Assembly (NCBI RefSeq): GCF_000013565.1
Contig: NC_007802.1
Coordinates: forward strand, 2,604,001 to 2,668,000
DNA: 64,000 nucleotides
Reading direction: 5' to 3'
Origin: Jannaschia sp. CCS1
Lineage (GTDB): Bacteria; Pseudomonadota; Alphaproteobacteria; Rhodobacterales; Rhodobacteraceae
Under the pieces are notes generated by a model that did no database searches, was not told the DNA's origin, and saw nothing but the letters and a program-made list of their open reading frames with translations. The translations under genes were made by a program, and so were the position numbers. This document shows, one piece after another, positions 25,568 to 35,203 of this stretch (positions are counted from its first letter, which is position 1; each line of letters begins with the position of its first letter).

Positions 25568-26989
25568 CTACTGCAAGATCCGCAACGCGCGGCGCAGCTC
25601 GGCGATATGATCGGGGACGTCGACAGGACCTGTCTCGGTGCCCTTGTGCATTTTCCAGTAATTGTTGTGGGACACGAAGCAGCGGCGATGGCCAGGCGCG
25701 ACGCCGCCTTTGGCGTCCAGCTTCGGCAGGACGGCAACGTCGCGAATGCCTGTCACAGTGCCTTCATCTGTCGACAAGCCAAAGACCTCTGCCACGGGAC
25801 CAGAGACGATATCGCCGGTCAGAAAGGCCTTCTCCTGCGAGTATAGATTGGTCCAGCGGGTGTAGGCGAACAGGGCGGCGTGATGGGGCACGCGGCGGTC
25901 GATGGGCACACGGTCGGGGTGGCGGGCATAGGTGAAGTGGTGCAGCTCCGTCCTGCTGTCATATTCCAGCGTGGGAGGGCATGTCGGCAGAAGACGCGCG
26001 CTTTGGCGCGTGCGCAGGTCTTCTCGGCTTTCGGCCATCAGGAATTCCGCATGGGTCAGCGGAGAGCCGAAGGTCACAAAATCACTGATGTTCCACTCTG
26101 CCCCCTGCCCTTTCGCCTCCGCCAAGGCCAGCGCCTGCTGGTCCTGATAGGCATCCAGATCAAGCGGAGTACCCGTGGCTCTGGCCTCTCGGATCATGTC
26201 TTCCAGCCGGTGGCGCTCGGGCTGGTGCATCTCGGACGGTGTGCCGTCATCAAGGGTCGTATTGTACCGGGCAAAGAGCATGGCGAGGATGTCGTAGGCG
26301 ACAATCGTGCCCAGAGAATGGGCGACGACAACGATCCGGTCGTACTTCCCGGATTGGATCAGCCGGTCGAGCAGATCGACGCCCGTTTGCCGGATAAGAT
26401 GACGCTTGGCGACATTGGGTGGCCAGGCCTTCACGTAACGGGCCACATCGCCAAGCCGCTTCAACATGACGTTGGAGATAAGGGCGGAGACCGCAATTCC
26501 GAACGCTGCGGCCCCCACGACGACCCAGGGCCGGGTCTCCACCGGTCTGGGCCACAATCCCCAGATCAAGACACCGATGATGATCAACGCCACCATCCAA
26601 AGTACCACCCAGGCATGCAACATGCGCCGCGGCACCTGCGTGCGCGGATTGCGCAAGAGCAGATCGCGGATCCAGGTGGTCACATGTTCCCACGTGGTGC
26701 CCTGCATCATATGGGCCCAATAGTACTCGTAGAAATCGGTATGATTGCCAGCAATGTCAGATTCCGTGGTAATCCGGCGCAGCTCGGCCGAAGAGTTGCG
26801 CCGGTCGGGCTTGGCCCAGGACACATTGCCTTGACGCTTATGACCGGTATTTGGGTCCGGCCTGTCGGGGTCGACCAGATCCTTGTCGGTCGTCCAGACC
26901 GCACTTACCAGGGCGTTGAGGGTCTGCATGGGGATCTGTTCGCCCATGCCATGCAAAATCACGACGGCCTGTTTCAACGGGTATTCCAA
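25568..26989 (-). CDS. Membrane-anchored alpha/beta hydrolase, function unknown
   Basis: The 473-residue protein begins with AVVILHGMGEQIPMQT, a beta-strand and oxyanion-type turn of alpha/beta hydrolases. It has two membrane segments (about 125-145 and 155-175) and then the nucleophile elbow VVAHSLGTIVAYDIL near residue 225, which is a GxSxG-like AHSLG. The C-terminal part has a conserved-looking VTFGSPLTHAEF. This suggests a lipase- or esterase-like enzyme held in the inner membrane. I do not recognise a named family. The start appears to be TTG at 26989, because the first ATG would delete the HGMGEQ strand; this is uncertain. Confidence 0.75.
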   Translation of the reverse strand: MEYPLKQAVVILHGMGEQIPMQTLNALVSAVWTTDKDLVDPDRPDPNTGHKRQGNVSWAKPDRRNSSAELRRITTESDIAGNHTDFYEYYWAHMMQGTTWEHVTTWIRDLLLRNPRTQVPRRMLHAWVVLWMVALIIIGVLIWGLWPRPVETRPWVVVGAAAFGIAVSALISNVMLKRLGDVARYVKAWPPNVAKRHLIRQTGVDLLDRLIQSGKYDRIVVVAHSLGTIVAYDILAMLFARYNTTLDDGTPSEMHQPERHRLEDMIREARATGTPLDLDAYQDQQALALAEAKGQGAEWNISDFVTFGSPLTHAEFLMAESREDLRTRQSARLLPTCPPTLEYDSRTELHHFTYARHPDRVPIDRRVPHHAALFAYTRWTNLYSQEKAFLTGDIVSGPVAEVFGLSTDEGTVTGIRDVAVLPKLDAKGGVAPGHRRCFVSHNNYWKMHKGTETGPVDVPDHIAELRRALRILQ

Positions 26990-27128
26990 TCAATGGAGAA
27001 ATCAATTGGCCCATGGTAGCAAGCCTTGGTCGTCCATCAAGTCTTTCGATGGACCCGCCTACCGAGGCGCGCACTTGGCAGCCCGCCAGGCAGGCCACGC
27101 GGGAAGACCTCCTGTTCGCCGCAGCCAC

Positions 27129-29948
27129 CTAACCGTCATTCGGGTTGTCAGACCCGGTGGTATCAGGCGTCTCCCATTGATCATTCATCACCCGGACGAT
27201 CCAGGCGAGACCCGCCATCGAAAGACCCAGTCCAAGGAACGAGACGACGCGCAACAGCCCCGTCAACCCGCTCATATCAATCAGAAAGACCTTCGCGATG
27301 GTCAGCGCGATCCCCGCAATCGCCACCCGTCGCAACAGGTGAGATCGGCGAAGAAAGGCGATGAACAGCACGATGACCGAGGTCAGCAGAAGCGCAATTG
27401 TGTAGCTGTAAAGCTCTGCGTCGCGGACGGCACCGCCCGACAGAATGTCACCCTGCCAGAAGCGCCGGATCTCCAGCGCCACATAGAACCCGCCGAGGCC
27501 CGCCGCCACCCAGGCCGAGGCCATCCGAGCAAGCCGGGGCAGATGGGTGTACCTCCACGCGATCAGCACGAAGGGAATGGCGGGCAGCACGTAGGCCACC
27601 AGAAGCGTGTCGAAGATCCACGGCCCACGGACGGGTATGGATGTCGTCAGCGGGTTTTGAACGACCACCGCCCATCCAAGCCAACCAAGACCGATCAGGC
27701 CCGTCACACCCGCTAGACCAAGGCGGATCCGCCAGAGCCAGTGTCCCCCGATCTGCAAACGCCACAGCTGAACGGCGGCCGAGCTGAGCCACACCAGTGC
27801 AGTCAGGCCCGCAAATGCCCGGGAGACGTCGATGTCAAATCCCTTCATCCACTTCCATAGAAGCACCGATACAAAAACGGAGACGGCCAGCCAGGCGGCA
27901 CTGCTGACGACGATCCGGGGCTGCCAGCGGTCGCGCGACGCCAAGACGGTGTGAGAGGCCGCGAGCGCTCCAATGGAGCCCAGATAGACCAGGGCGATTT
28001 CCCAATACGGCATCTCGAACGCCGTCATGAAGCCGGGATCGACGACCAGACGCCAGCCGATTGCCAGCGCCCCGCCAATCACGAACACACCCAGATACGG
28101 CAGGTTGAACCGTCGATCGGCGTAGGAGGACGCCAACACAAGCGCCGCGATGGCAAGGGTCAGGGCGGTCAGCGACACCACCAAAACCAGCGACAGGGTG
28201 ATCATGACGGTGGCCGCCAGTGCGAAGTAGGAGGCTTGCGCCGGATGGGTGTGGTCCCGCCGTGCCACGACGGCGGTGGCCATAACAAGGCCCGCCGCAA
28301 TGGCCATCGCATGCAGTGCCCAAGGGTAGGCACCGAGGATATCGGCGGGGTGCCACTGGCTTTCCAGCACTAACACGACAAGCGGGGCTGCAATGGCCGA
28401 TCCGGCCAACCAGATGCCCGGGTATGTTTCGTCCATCAAACCCCTGCGCAGGGCAAGAAAGCTCAACGCTGCCCCAAGCCCTGTCAGCAGCGTCGCCTGC
28501 ATCGCGGGACTTGCGTCAGGCGCACCTTCCACGGTGGTCCGAAATGCCGCGAAAAGCGTCCCGTTGCCGGTGGCCTGCAACGCCACGACCGCAACGATGG
28601 CGGGGAGGGCGAACAGCGCCCCATCGCTCAGCGCCACGGCCTTGCGGGACCAGAGGGTCACCAGCGCAAAGATCAGGAAAATAGCGCCAAGGGCCAGCGT
28701 GACTTCGGTCTCGCCCAGATCATTGGCGGCCACCAGCAGGGCCGCACCGGTCGCCGCCGCAATCGTGCCGAACGCCAGGCGGGTCGGGAACTCTGGCCAT
28801 TGCACACCGTTGGAAGGCGTTCGTGCCAGCGCCTCGGCGACCATGGAGCCGCTATGTCCGGGCGATAGCTTGAGCGGTGGCAGGATCACCGCCGCAAAAA
28901 CCATCGCGATTGAAAAGGCAAGAAACTCCACATCCCCTGCCCCGAGCGAGAAGATGTATGTGCTGGTGGCAAAGGCGCCGACCAATCCCAGTACCGACAC
29001 CCAGGCCCATCGACGAACGGCGTCGATCAGCAGGGCGACCACGGCCACGATCCCGAAATAGAGATAGAAAAGCTGCGGCGTGTCAGAGGACCCGCCCACC
29101 AGAAACGGCGCGAGAAGTGCGCCCACGATCCCCACAAGCGTAAGGAACGGGCCATAAAACCAACCCAAAACGACGCTGAGGGCCGCCACCACTATCAACC
29201 AGGCAAACGTCGCCCCATCGCCGATCATCCCGTAGAGATGGGCGGCGGCCAGCACCGCGGAAAACAACACGATCAGTCCGGCACCGGCAAATGTGGACGG
29301 CAAGAACGCAACCTTCGCGTCGCGCCCTTCGGCCCCATCGACAGGCGCGTCATCGCCAAACCGGCGGCGCGTGACCTCACCGGCCGTGACCAGTGCCAGC
29401 CCCAGAGCGATAGCCCCCATAACCCGCCAGAACGGGGTCAGAAGGCCGTTCTCCACGCCGTATTGCACCAGGAAGATCCCCGCCAGCGCGAGGGAAATTG
29501 CGGCGACGGCCAGGAACCAATTGTCGCGAAGCCAGGCCCCCGCTGCGGCAAACCGATCCTGGCGGAAGACGACTGCGCGCGGGACGTGCTGCGCCTCATC
29601 GGGCTCGGCACCGGGCTTGACGGCCTCTGGATCCGGAACGCCCGGCGAAAGCGGGTTCGCTGATGTGGTGCCGGACCAGGCGCGGTTGCTGACCGGGTCT
29701 TGCGACGGTGCCGCCTGCGCTGGAGGAGGCTGGGTCGGAGGGACGGGCGTTGACGATGGCGCAACCGACGACGTGTCCTGCGCGCGCTCGGCATCCGGCG
29801 CATCGGTTGATGCATCCGCCAGATGCGCCAGCTTCGCCTCCAGAACGCCAATACGCGCCTTCGCACCCGACATTGCGACCAAAAGGTAAATCACCGCAAT
29901 GGGAAGGCCGACAGCGATCAGACCAGCAAGAAGCAGCAGACTTTCCAA
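27129..29948 (-). CDS. DUF2339 family large membrane protein
   Basis: The 939-residue protein starts with one membrane helix and a short coiled-coil stretch (ARIGVLEAKLAHLADAS), followed by a proline- and alanine-rich linker to about residue 125. Then come more than twenty hydrophobic segments separated by very short loops. DNWFLAVAAISLALAGIFLVQ and YGVENGLLTPFWRVMGAIAL are typical of DUF2339. The family has no established biochemical role. The start is TTG at 29948 with AAAGGA nine bases away. It is transcribed in the same direction as the membrane hydrolase gene, 139 bases upstream of it. Confidence 0.85.
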   Translation of the reverse strand: MESLLLLAGLIAVGLPIAVIYLLVAMSGAKARIGVLEAKLAHLADASTDAPDAERAQDTSSVAPSSTPVPPTQPPPAQAAPSQDPVSNRAWSGTTSANPLSPGVPDPEAVKPGAEPDEAQHVPRAVVFRQDRFAAAGAWLRDNWFLAVAAISLALAGIFLVQYGVENGLLTPFWRVMGAIALGLALVTAGEVTRRRFGDDAPVDGAEGRDAKVAFLPSTFAGAGLIVLFSAVLAAAHLYGMIGDGATFAWLIVVAALSVVLGWFYGPFLTLVGIVGALLAPFLVGGSSDTPQLFYLYFGIVAVVALLIDAVRRWAWVSVLGLVGAFATSTYIFSLGAGDVEFLAFSIAMVFAAVILPPLKLSPGHSGSMVAEALARTPSNGVQWPEFPTRLAFGTIAAATGAALLVAANDLGETEVTLALGAIFLIFALVTLWSRKAVALSDGALFALPAIVAVVALQATGNGTLFAAFRTTVEGAPDASPAMQATLLTGLGAALSFLALRRGLMDETYPGIWLAGSAIAAPLVVLVLESQWHPADILGAYPWALHAMAIAAGLVMATAVVARRDHTHPAQASYFALAATVMITLSLVLVVSLTALTLAIAALVLASSYADRRFNLPYLGVFVIGGALAIGWRLVVDPGFMTAFEMPYWEIALVYLGSIGALAASHTVLASRDRWQPRIVVSSAAWLAVSVFVSVLLWKWMKGFDIDVSRAFAGLTALVWLSSAAVQLWRLQIGGHWLWRIRLGLAGVTGLIGLGWLGWAVVVQNPLTTSIPVRGPWIFDTLLVAYVLPAIPFVLIAWRYTHLPRLARMASAWVAAGLGGFYVALEIRRFWQGDILSGGAVRDAELYSYTIALLLTSVIVLFIAFLRRSHLLRRVAIAGIALTIAKVFLIDMSGLTGLLRVVSFLGLGLSMAGLAWIVRVMNDQWETPDTTGSDNPNDG

Positions 29949-30300
29949 ACCAGACAGTCCTTTTGTTAAGCAATGCGCGCAGTGGTTTAAGCGTTGATAA
30001 ATCAGAATTCTCTGGATGTCAGGTGCATGATCCGCTGACCTTCAGCGTGCAACGATCATGGTGGGCATGCTCCGGACCCAAGGCTGCGGGCTGACATGGA
30101 ATTTTCGCCTTGGCCGATCGCCTTGATCGCACCCCGGCCTGATGCGGCCAAAATCTGCTCCGCGTCAGCCAGAAATGTGCCGGGCCATGGATTGCCCCAA
30201 CTGGACACCTGCGCAACGCGCGGCCACGAATGACCGTGCACCCACGCAAGATCCGGCGTAAACACCCGGTAATTCGGAACTTTGCCAGAGGTAGCGCAGC
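29949..30300. other. Intergenic region without a recognisable gene
   Basis: These 352 bases separate the divergent DUF2339 and SDR genes. I see short open frames but none with homology or a ribosome site. It should contain promoters for both genes; no clear boxes or palindromes stood out. Confidence 0.5.
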
Positions 30301-31074
30301 ATGACATCAGGTCACAAAACGGCAATCGTAACAGGTGGCTTGTCCGGGATGGGGCTCGCGATTGCGCGGCGGCTGGCGCGTGACGGGACAACCGTTGTGA
30401 TCGGTGCGCGCAGTGCGGGCGACACGGATTACGTGAAAGATGTTCTGGGAACCGATGCGGATGGTCTTCACGCCGAACAACTGGATGTCCAATCGCACGA
30501 AAGTGTCGATGGGTTTGTTGCAAGCGTGGTCAAGACCCACGGCGGTGTCGACATTCTGGTCAACGCAGCCGGCGTTTACGAGGAGGCCGCCGTGATTGAT
30601 CACCCCGAGCAGATCTGGGACGACCACATCAACACGAACCTCAGCGGCACATTCCGCACGATCCGTGCCGTGATGCCCCATATGAAGCGTGCGGGCTGGG
30701 GGCGGATCATAAACATGGCGTCGGTCGCCGCGCATAATGGGATGGCCAACAACGCGGCCTATTGCGCCTCCAAAGCCGGGCTTTTGGGGTTGGGACGTTG
30801 TGTGGCGTTGGAAGGGGCGGCCCATGGCGTGACCTGTGTGTCGATCAGTCCGACCTGGGTTGAAACGGAAATGCTGCGTCGGTTTATTGACGCGGATATG
30901 AAGGCCACGGGTCAGACGCTGGAGGACGTGAGGGCCGAATACGCAAAGTCGAACCCGCAAAACCAGCTTGTTCAGCCCACCGAAGTGGCCGAGCTTGCCG
31001 CCTTTCTGGCCAGCGACGCCGCCCGCGCGCTGACCATGGAAGATTATCAGGTCAACGCGGGATCGCTTTGGTAG
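30301..31074 (+). CDS. Short-chain dehydrogenase/reductase
   Basis: The 257-residue protein is a classical SDR with nucleotide-binding TGGLSGMG (residues 12-19), NAAG in ILVNAAGVY, catalytic Ser in INMASVAAHNG, and YCASK as the YxxxK motif. The overall layout resembles 3-hydroxybutyrate dehydrogenase and 3-oxoacyl-ACP reductase relatives; the substrate cannot be read from sequence. A weak AGAGG lies 11 bases upstream of the ATG. The gene overlaps the 3' end of the convergent A-T-R reductase gene by 28 bases, and the two may act in one aldehyde/alcohol pathway, though opposite transcription makes this only a suggestion. Confidence 0.85.
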   Translation: MTSGHKTAIVTGGLSGMGLAIARRLARDGTTVVIGARSAGDTDYVKDVLGTDADGLHAEQLDVQSHESVDGFVASVVKTHGGVDILVNAAGVYEEAAVIDHPEQIWDDHINTNLSGTFRTIRAVMPHMKRAGWGRIINMASVAAHNGMANNAAYCASKAGLLGLGRCVALEGAAHGVTCVSISPTWVETEMLRRFIDADMKATGQTLEDVRAEYAKSNPQNQLVQPTEVAELAAFLASDAARALTMEDYQVNAGSLW

Positions 31075-33830
31075 TCGCGGGCGCGGCGCGTTAGCAGGGC
31101 TTCGCTGTCACTGATTTCGTTGAATGGAAGGGCGCTGACCCGTTCCCAAGCAGCACGGGCGGCTGTGTTCTCAAAGTCGGAAGAGGCGCAAAGGGTGTCG
31201 GGGAAGTCGGCGATGACCTTGGCGATGCCGGGGTCCAGTGTGACCCTGGCCAGCCAGTCCGTCGCGGGCAGCGCGTTTGGGTCGTCCGGCGCGATGCGCG
31301 CATCGGCCATCAGGTTGTAGATCGGGGCGTCCGGGGCCGTGATCGGGCCGAGCAGGAAGGCGGCGGCGGCGGTCACATCGGTCATCGGAAATTCAAGCGC
31401 CTGCGGCATGTGGCCCGCGCGCAGGGACGCCTTGAGGATGATCTCATAGATGTCGCGCGGGTTGGGCGCGTCCAGATCATAGAGCGACGGCAGGCGCACG
31501 ATGGCCGCCGGGATGTCGGCGGCGCGAATTGCCGCCTCCGCCGCGATCTTGGCCGCGCCATAGCCGGTGCAGCCGTCCCACGGGGTCGCGGGAGCTTCGG
31601 GCCACGGCCCGCCCCGGTCCGGGAAGACCGCGCTTGAGGAGGTGAAGCGCAGGTCGGCCCGGGCATCGGCGCAGAAGGTCAGGACGGTGTCCATCCCGCG
31701 CGCCGACCAATCCAGCATCTCCTGCCGCCCGATGGCGAGGTTCACCATCGCCGCGCAGTGGATGACGCGGCTGACCGAACCGCTCAACGCGGCATAGGCA
31801 TCGGCCTCCAAAGCGAAGCGGGGCGCATCCAGGGTGCCATGGACGATCACGTAGCGATCAGGGGCGACCCCATGGGACTGCGCCGCCTCATCCAGCCGGT
31901 CCCTGGCCCCCCGGTTCTTGTCTCTGACAAGGCAATAAACGACCTCTCCCTCCGGCAGATCGCGTGCCGCTTTTGCCAGAACATGGCCACCCAGAAACCC
32001 CGTCGCGCCGGTCAAAAGGATGCCCGGGCGGCCGAAGTCTTCCGCCGGGGCGGGGGCGTCGGCCTCCTGCGTCATCAACTGGTCGAGCCGGTGCAGCGGC
32101 ACATTCATCGCCAGATCGAAGTCGATGGGCAGGCCGTAGGTCTTCTCCAGCTCCAGCATCAGGGTCACGCACATCAGTGAATCGCCACCCTGATCGTGGA
32201 AACTCAGCGCCGGGTCGATCTGCGACGGCGCACAGGACATGGCGAGGGCGGCGGCGGCAATCACGGCATCCTCAGCGAAGTCTGATCCGTGGTCGTCCTC
32301 CTCAACCGCAGGCAGCGCGCGCAGATCCGCCTTGCCCGACACGGGATGCAGGGGCAGCGCGTCCATCTGCACGAGGAACGACGGCACGCAATAGGCCGGC
32401 AACACGGCGCGCAGATCGGCGGCAAGGGCCGCTGGCATCTTGTTGGTTCCCGCCTTCAGGCCCCATTGTTCCGCATTGCGCCTTGCCTGTGCGGCGTCAG
32501 CGGCGAAGTAGAAGATCAGGCTTTGACCGCGCGCGCCGACCTCTGCCACCCAGGGCGCGGCGCTGGAAAACGCCAGCCGGTCGCGCATCGTGTCCGTCAG
32601 CTCCCGCGTCTGGACCGAGAACCCGCGCAGCTTCAGCATATGGGCGATGCGCCCCTCGATATGCAGCGCACCGGTGGCATCCACCCACGCCTGATCGCCG
32701 GTGTCGTAAAGGCGCGTCTCACGCCCCTGAAGCGTCACCTCGCGAAACCGCAGGCGGGTTTCCTCGGGCCGGTTGACGTAGCCGGGCCCCAGCATCCTTG
32801 GCCCCTCGAAATGCAGCTGGCCCGAGGTGCCGGGCGGGCATGGGGCGTCGGCCTGATCCAGAATGACGGCGCGCAGATGCTCCATCGGGACACCCACCGA
32901 CGCGGGCCCATCGCCAGCGGGTTCTGTCAGATGGGACATGCAGACATCATGGGTCTCGCAGATGCTGTAGAGGTTCCACAGCGCCGTGCCCGGCAGCTTG
33001 GCCAGCGACGCGATGATCAGGTCATCGCCGACAACCTCGCCGTTCAGGATCACCCGGCTGAGGGGAAGGGCCGCCGCCTTGTCGCCGTCCAGCGCATTCA
33101 GGAACGTGTCGTAGAACGACGGCGTGAACAGCATCTCGTCGATATCGTGGGCGATCAGAAAATCGGCCAGCTGTCCCGGCGCGAACAACGTGCTGGCATC
33201 GGGAAACCACAGCCCCGCCCCCTTGCGCAGCGGGCGGAACATCTCCCAGATCGCGAAGACATAGATACCGACGCGCGTGTCCGGGCCGTAGGGCGTGAAC
33301 GCGTCGCGCCAAGCATACGACAGATAGGCCGCGTCCTGGGCCACGGGAATGCACTTGGGGCGCCCCGTCGTGCCGGACGTGGCCACCAGATAGATGGGAT
33401 CGTCCGGCGCAACGGGGGCCGCTTGCAGCGGAGCATACGGCGCGGGCGCGGCATTCAGCAGGTCATTGGCGTCGATCGTGGCGCAGTCGCGGGGCAGCTG
33501 CCCCGGATCCGCGCGCTGGCAGGTGACAATCAGGCTGACCTGCAATTCCGAGACGATATTGTGCAGCACCATCTGCGGCATGGCCGGGTCAAGGTGCACA
33601 AAGGGGCGGCCATGGACCACGCAGGCCACCGCACTCGCCGCCATGGCAACGCCCGGCGCGCCAAAGACGCCCACAACCTGCGGCGTTTCCAGATGCACGC
33701 CCAGTTGTGTCGCGAACTGGCCAAGCCCGCCATAGGTGACCGTGCGATCGCGATCTGACATGGCGGCCAGATCCGCAAAATCCGTGATGGCGCGAACAAG
33801 CTCGGCGGCGACGGTCTGAGTTGAAATCAT
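31047..33830 (-). CDS. Adenylation-carrier-thioester reductase protein (Lys2/carboxylate-reductase type)
   Basis: The 927-residue protein carries three domains. The adenylation domain (about 1-510) has TSGTTGRPK at 151-159, YDTGDQAW, and HPVSGKADL as the A10 core. The carrier domain has DQGGDSL with the phosphopantetheine serine at 551. The reductase domain (about 600-927) has TGATGFLGG near 607 and YGAAK near 757-761. Such proteins load a carboxylic or amino acid as a thioester and release it by NAD(P)H reduction to an aldehyde. It stands alone, without condensation domains or a phosphopantetheinyl transferase nearby. The ATG at 33830 has AGGGG upstream. Substrate unknown. It could also be called an NRPS-like reductase. 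Confidence 0.88.
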   Translation of the reverse strand: MISTQTVAAELVRAITDFADLAAMSDRDRTVTYGGLGQFATQLGVHLETPQVVGVFGAPGVAMAASAVACVVHGRPFVHLDPAMPQMVLHNIVSELQVSLIVTCQRADPGQLPRDCATIDANDLLNAAPAPYAPLQAAPVAPDDPIYLVATSGTTGRPKCIPVAQDAAYLSYAWRDAFTPYGPDTRVGIYVFAIWEMFRPLRKGAGLWFPDASTLFAPGQLADFLIAHDIDEMLFTPSFYDTFLNALDGDKAAALPLSRVILNGEVVGDDLIIASLAKLPGTALWNLYSICETHDVCMSHLTEPAGDGPASVGVPMEHLRAVILDQADAPCPPGTSGQLHFEGPRMLGPGYVNRPEETRLRFREVTLQGRETRLYDTGDQAWVDATGALHIEGRIAHMLKLRGFSVQTRELTDTMRDRLAFSSAAPWVAEVGARGQSLIFYFAADAAQARRNAEQWGLKAGTNKMPAALAADLRAVLPAYCVPSFLVQMDALPLHPVSGKADLRALPAVEEDDHGSDFAEDAVIAAAALAMSCAPSQIDPALSFHDQGGDSLMCVTLMLELEKTYGLPIDFDLAMNVPLHRLDQLMTQEADAPAPAEDFGRPGILLTGATGFLGGHVLAKAARDLPEGEVVYCLVRDKNRGARDRLDEAAQSHGVAPDRYVIVHGTLDAPRFALEADAYAALSGSVSRVIHCAAMVNLAIGRQEMLDWSARGMDTVLTFCADARADLRFTSSSAVFPDRGGPWPEAPATPWDGCTGYGAAKIAAEAAIRAADIPAAIVRLPSLYDLDAPNPRDIYEIILKASLRAGHMPQALEFPMTDVTAAAAFLLGPITAPDAPIYNLMADARIAPDDPNALPATDWLARVTLDPGIAKVIADFPDTLCASSDFENTAARAAWERVSALPFNEISDSEALLTRRARDYQSDPALT

Positions 33831-34113
33831 GAAATCAGCCCCTGTGTGTTCCCGCAGACGTATCAGCATCAAACCGGAAGCACAGCCGGACTCTTGGCCC
33901 AACGACAGAAATGCGCGCAAAAAAGCGTTGAAGGTGATTGGGGGTGGGCGCTGGCGGACACGCGAACCGCGCGCAGGGCGTCTGGGGGCCGCCGAAGATC
34001 ACGGCACAGCCATCACCCGTTCTCTCCACAAAGCGCGCTTCGGCGACCATTCCACCCAACTTGATCAGGTGTCGGGGGCCGTTGCGGCGGTCGACTTGCC
34101 ACTTGCGCATGTC

Positions 34114-34433
34114 ATGGCGCGCCACTACCGCCTGATGCCGATGGCGCAGACTCACTGGACCGGGGCGACCAAGCGGCTGGAGCGTTTGGGCTGGTTCAAC
34201 ACCTGCCATCGCATGCGTTGAAGGAGCCAGTGACCAAGTTCGGAGACCGCAGACTGGGCGCTCAGATCGGGGTGGACCCAGAATTCGGTCAGAGCGTGGT
34301 TTATGTCGAAGAATGGCTTGAGGCGATGAAGGACGGCGGCCGTGCGATCTTCGGCGCCGCGTTGGAGGCACAGGAGGCGGTGGATTACATCATGGAGCGC
34401 CCCGCGCAGGCCGGAAGAATAGCCGCCGGGTAG
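34114..34433 (+). pseudogene. Remnant of an ArdC-like (DUF1738) antirestriction/zincin gene
   Basis: Two frames together resemble the C-terminal third of ArdC-type proteins. The first (to the stop at 34219-34221) contains THWTGATKRLERLGWF, like the HWTG segment after the HExxH zinc site. The second (34218-34433) contains KFGDRRLGAQIGVDPEF and YVEEWLEAMKDGGRAIF, like the end of the family. The frameshift between them, and loss of the first His and Glu of the zinc motif (MAQTH where HExTH is expected), mark it as decayed. ArdC genes travel on plasmids and integrative elements. The 283 bases before it, to 33831, show no other gene that I can support. Confidence 0.6.
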
Positions 34434-34572
34434 CGCCCGCATCACTGACAGACCACGGTCCCTGCCATGGGTGCGAGAAGTTTGCACGGAGGTCTGATCC
34501 TGGTGGTGAAGACCGTCAGCTTAATTGCACACCATTATCCGACCCAAAGTCCCACCTTAAATCGATCACTGC

Positions 34573-34606
34573 TTGACATTATTCACCGATCAGTGAATAT
34601 GAATCC
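34573..34606 (+). promoter_or_regulatory. Promoter and operator of the first TetR gene
   Basis: TTGACA at 34573-34578 and GAATAT at 34595-34600 form a 16-base-spaced promoter. The near-perfect palindrome ATTCACCGATCAGTGAAT (34581-34598, 16 of 18 positions symmetric) fills the spacer. A TetR repressor bound there would block RNA polymerase. The ATG begins only seven bases after the -10 box with no ribosome site, so the transcript is probably leaderless. Confidence 0.65.
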
Positions 34607-35191
34607 ATGGCACGTCAAATCGCATATGATCCAAATACTCTGCGTGAAAACCTTCTGTCGGTTTTCTGGCAGCAGGGCTATGCGGAAACGTCGCTGAGTG
34701 ATCTTGAGGCAGCGACCGGGCTGAACCGCCGCCAGCTCTACAATGGCCCGGGCGACAAGTTGGCGATGTTCGTTCAGGCCATGGATGATTTCGCGGAGCG
34801 TGCCGGTCGGGAGTTTCTCGGGCCGTTGGAACAGGACGGAGCCGGGATTGCCGACATCGTCCATCTTCTCTCAACCTTCGTGGCGTTGGCCGCTGCAAAG
34901 GACGGTCCGACCGGATGCCTTGTCTGTAGCGTGTCACAAGAGGAGGTCTCGCAGGAACAGGCCGTGAAACGGCGTGCCGACGCTTATTTCGAGCGTATCA
35001 AAGCCGCTTACGAAAATGCGCTGCGCCGGTCAGTCGCGCGCGGCGAATGTGATCTGACGGAACGTGCGATCAGCGACCATGCCTCTGGGTTGTATGCCGC
35101 CCATGTCGCCCTTTGCATCCTTGGCCGGGCCGGGCGTCCGAACAAGGAACTAAACGCGATCGCAGAAAACGCGCTGAAGGACCTGGTCTAA
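34607..35191 (+). CDS. TetR/AcrR-family regulator 1 of the dehalogenase region
   Basis: The 194-residue protein has a TetR helix-turn-helix (SLSDLEAATGLNRRQLYN, about 27-44) and an all-helical ligand domain with CLVCSVSQEE. It resembles the second TetR of this region at 43133 in both halves, for example FWxxGYxxT, DLExATG and YNxxGDK. Here GPGDK replaces the usual AFGDK-like turn. A palindrome overlaps its own promoter and a related one precedes the dehalogenase gene 43 bases downstream. It is therefore likely to control itself and the 35235-37542 genes. The inducer is unknown. Confidence 0.87.
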   Translation: MARQIAYDPNTLRENLLSVFWQQGYAETSLSDLEAATGLNRRQLYNGPGDKLAMFVQAMDDFAERAGREFLGPLEQDGAGIADIVHLLSTFVALAAAKDGPTGCLVCSVSQEEVSQEQAVKRRADAYFERIKAAYENALRRSVARGECDLTERAISDHASGLYAAHVALCILGRAGRPNKELNAIAENALKDLV

Positions 35192-35203
35192 AATTTCACC
35201 ATA

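Noticed and set aside
32289-33758. A 489-codon open frame opposite the A-T-R reductase
   Set aside because: It lies within a gene with intact adenylation and carrier motifs; composition is typical of a shadow frame.
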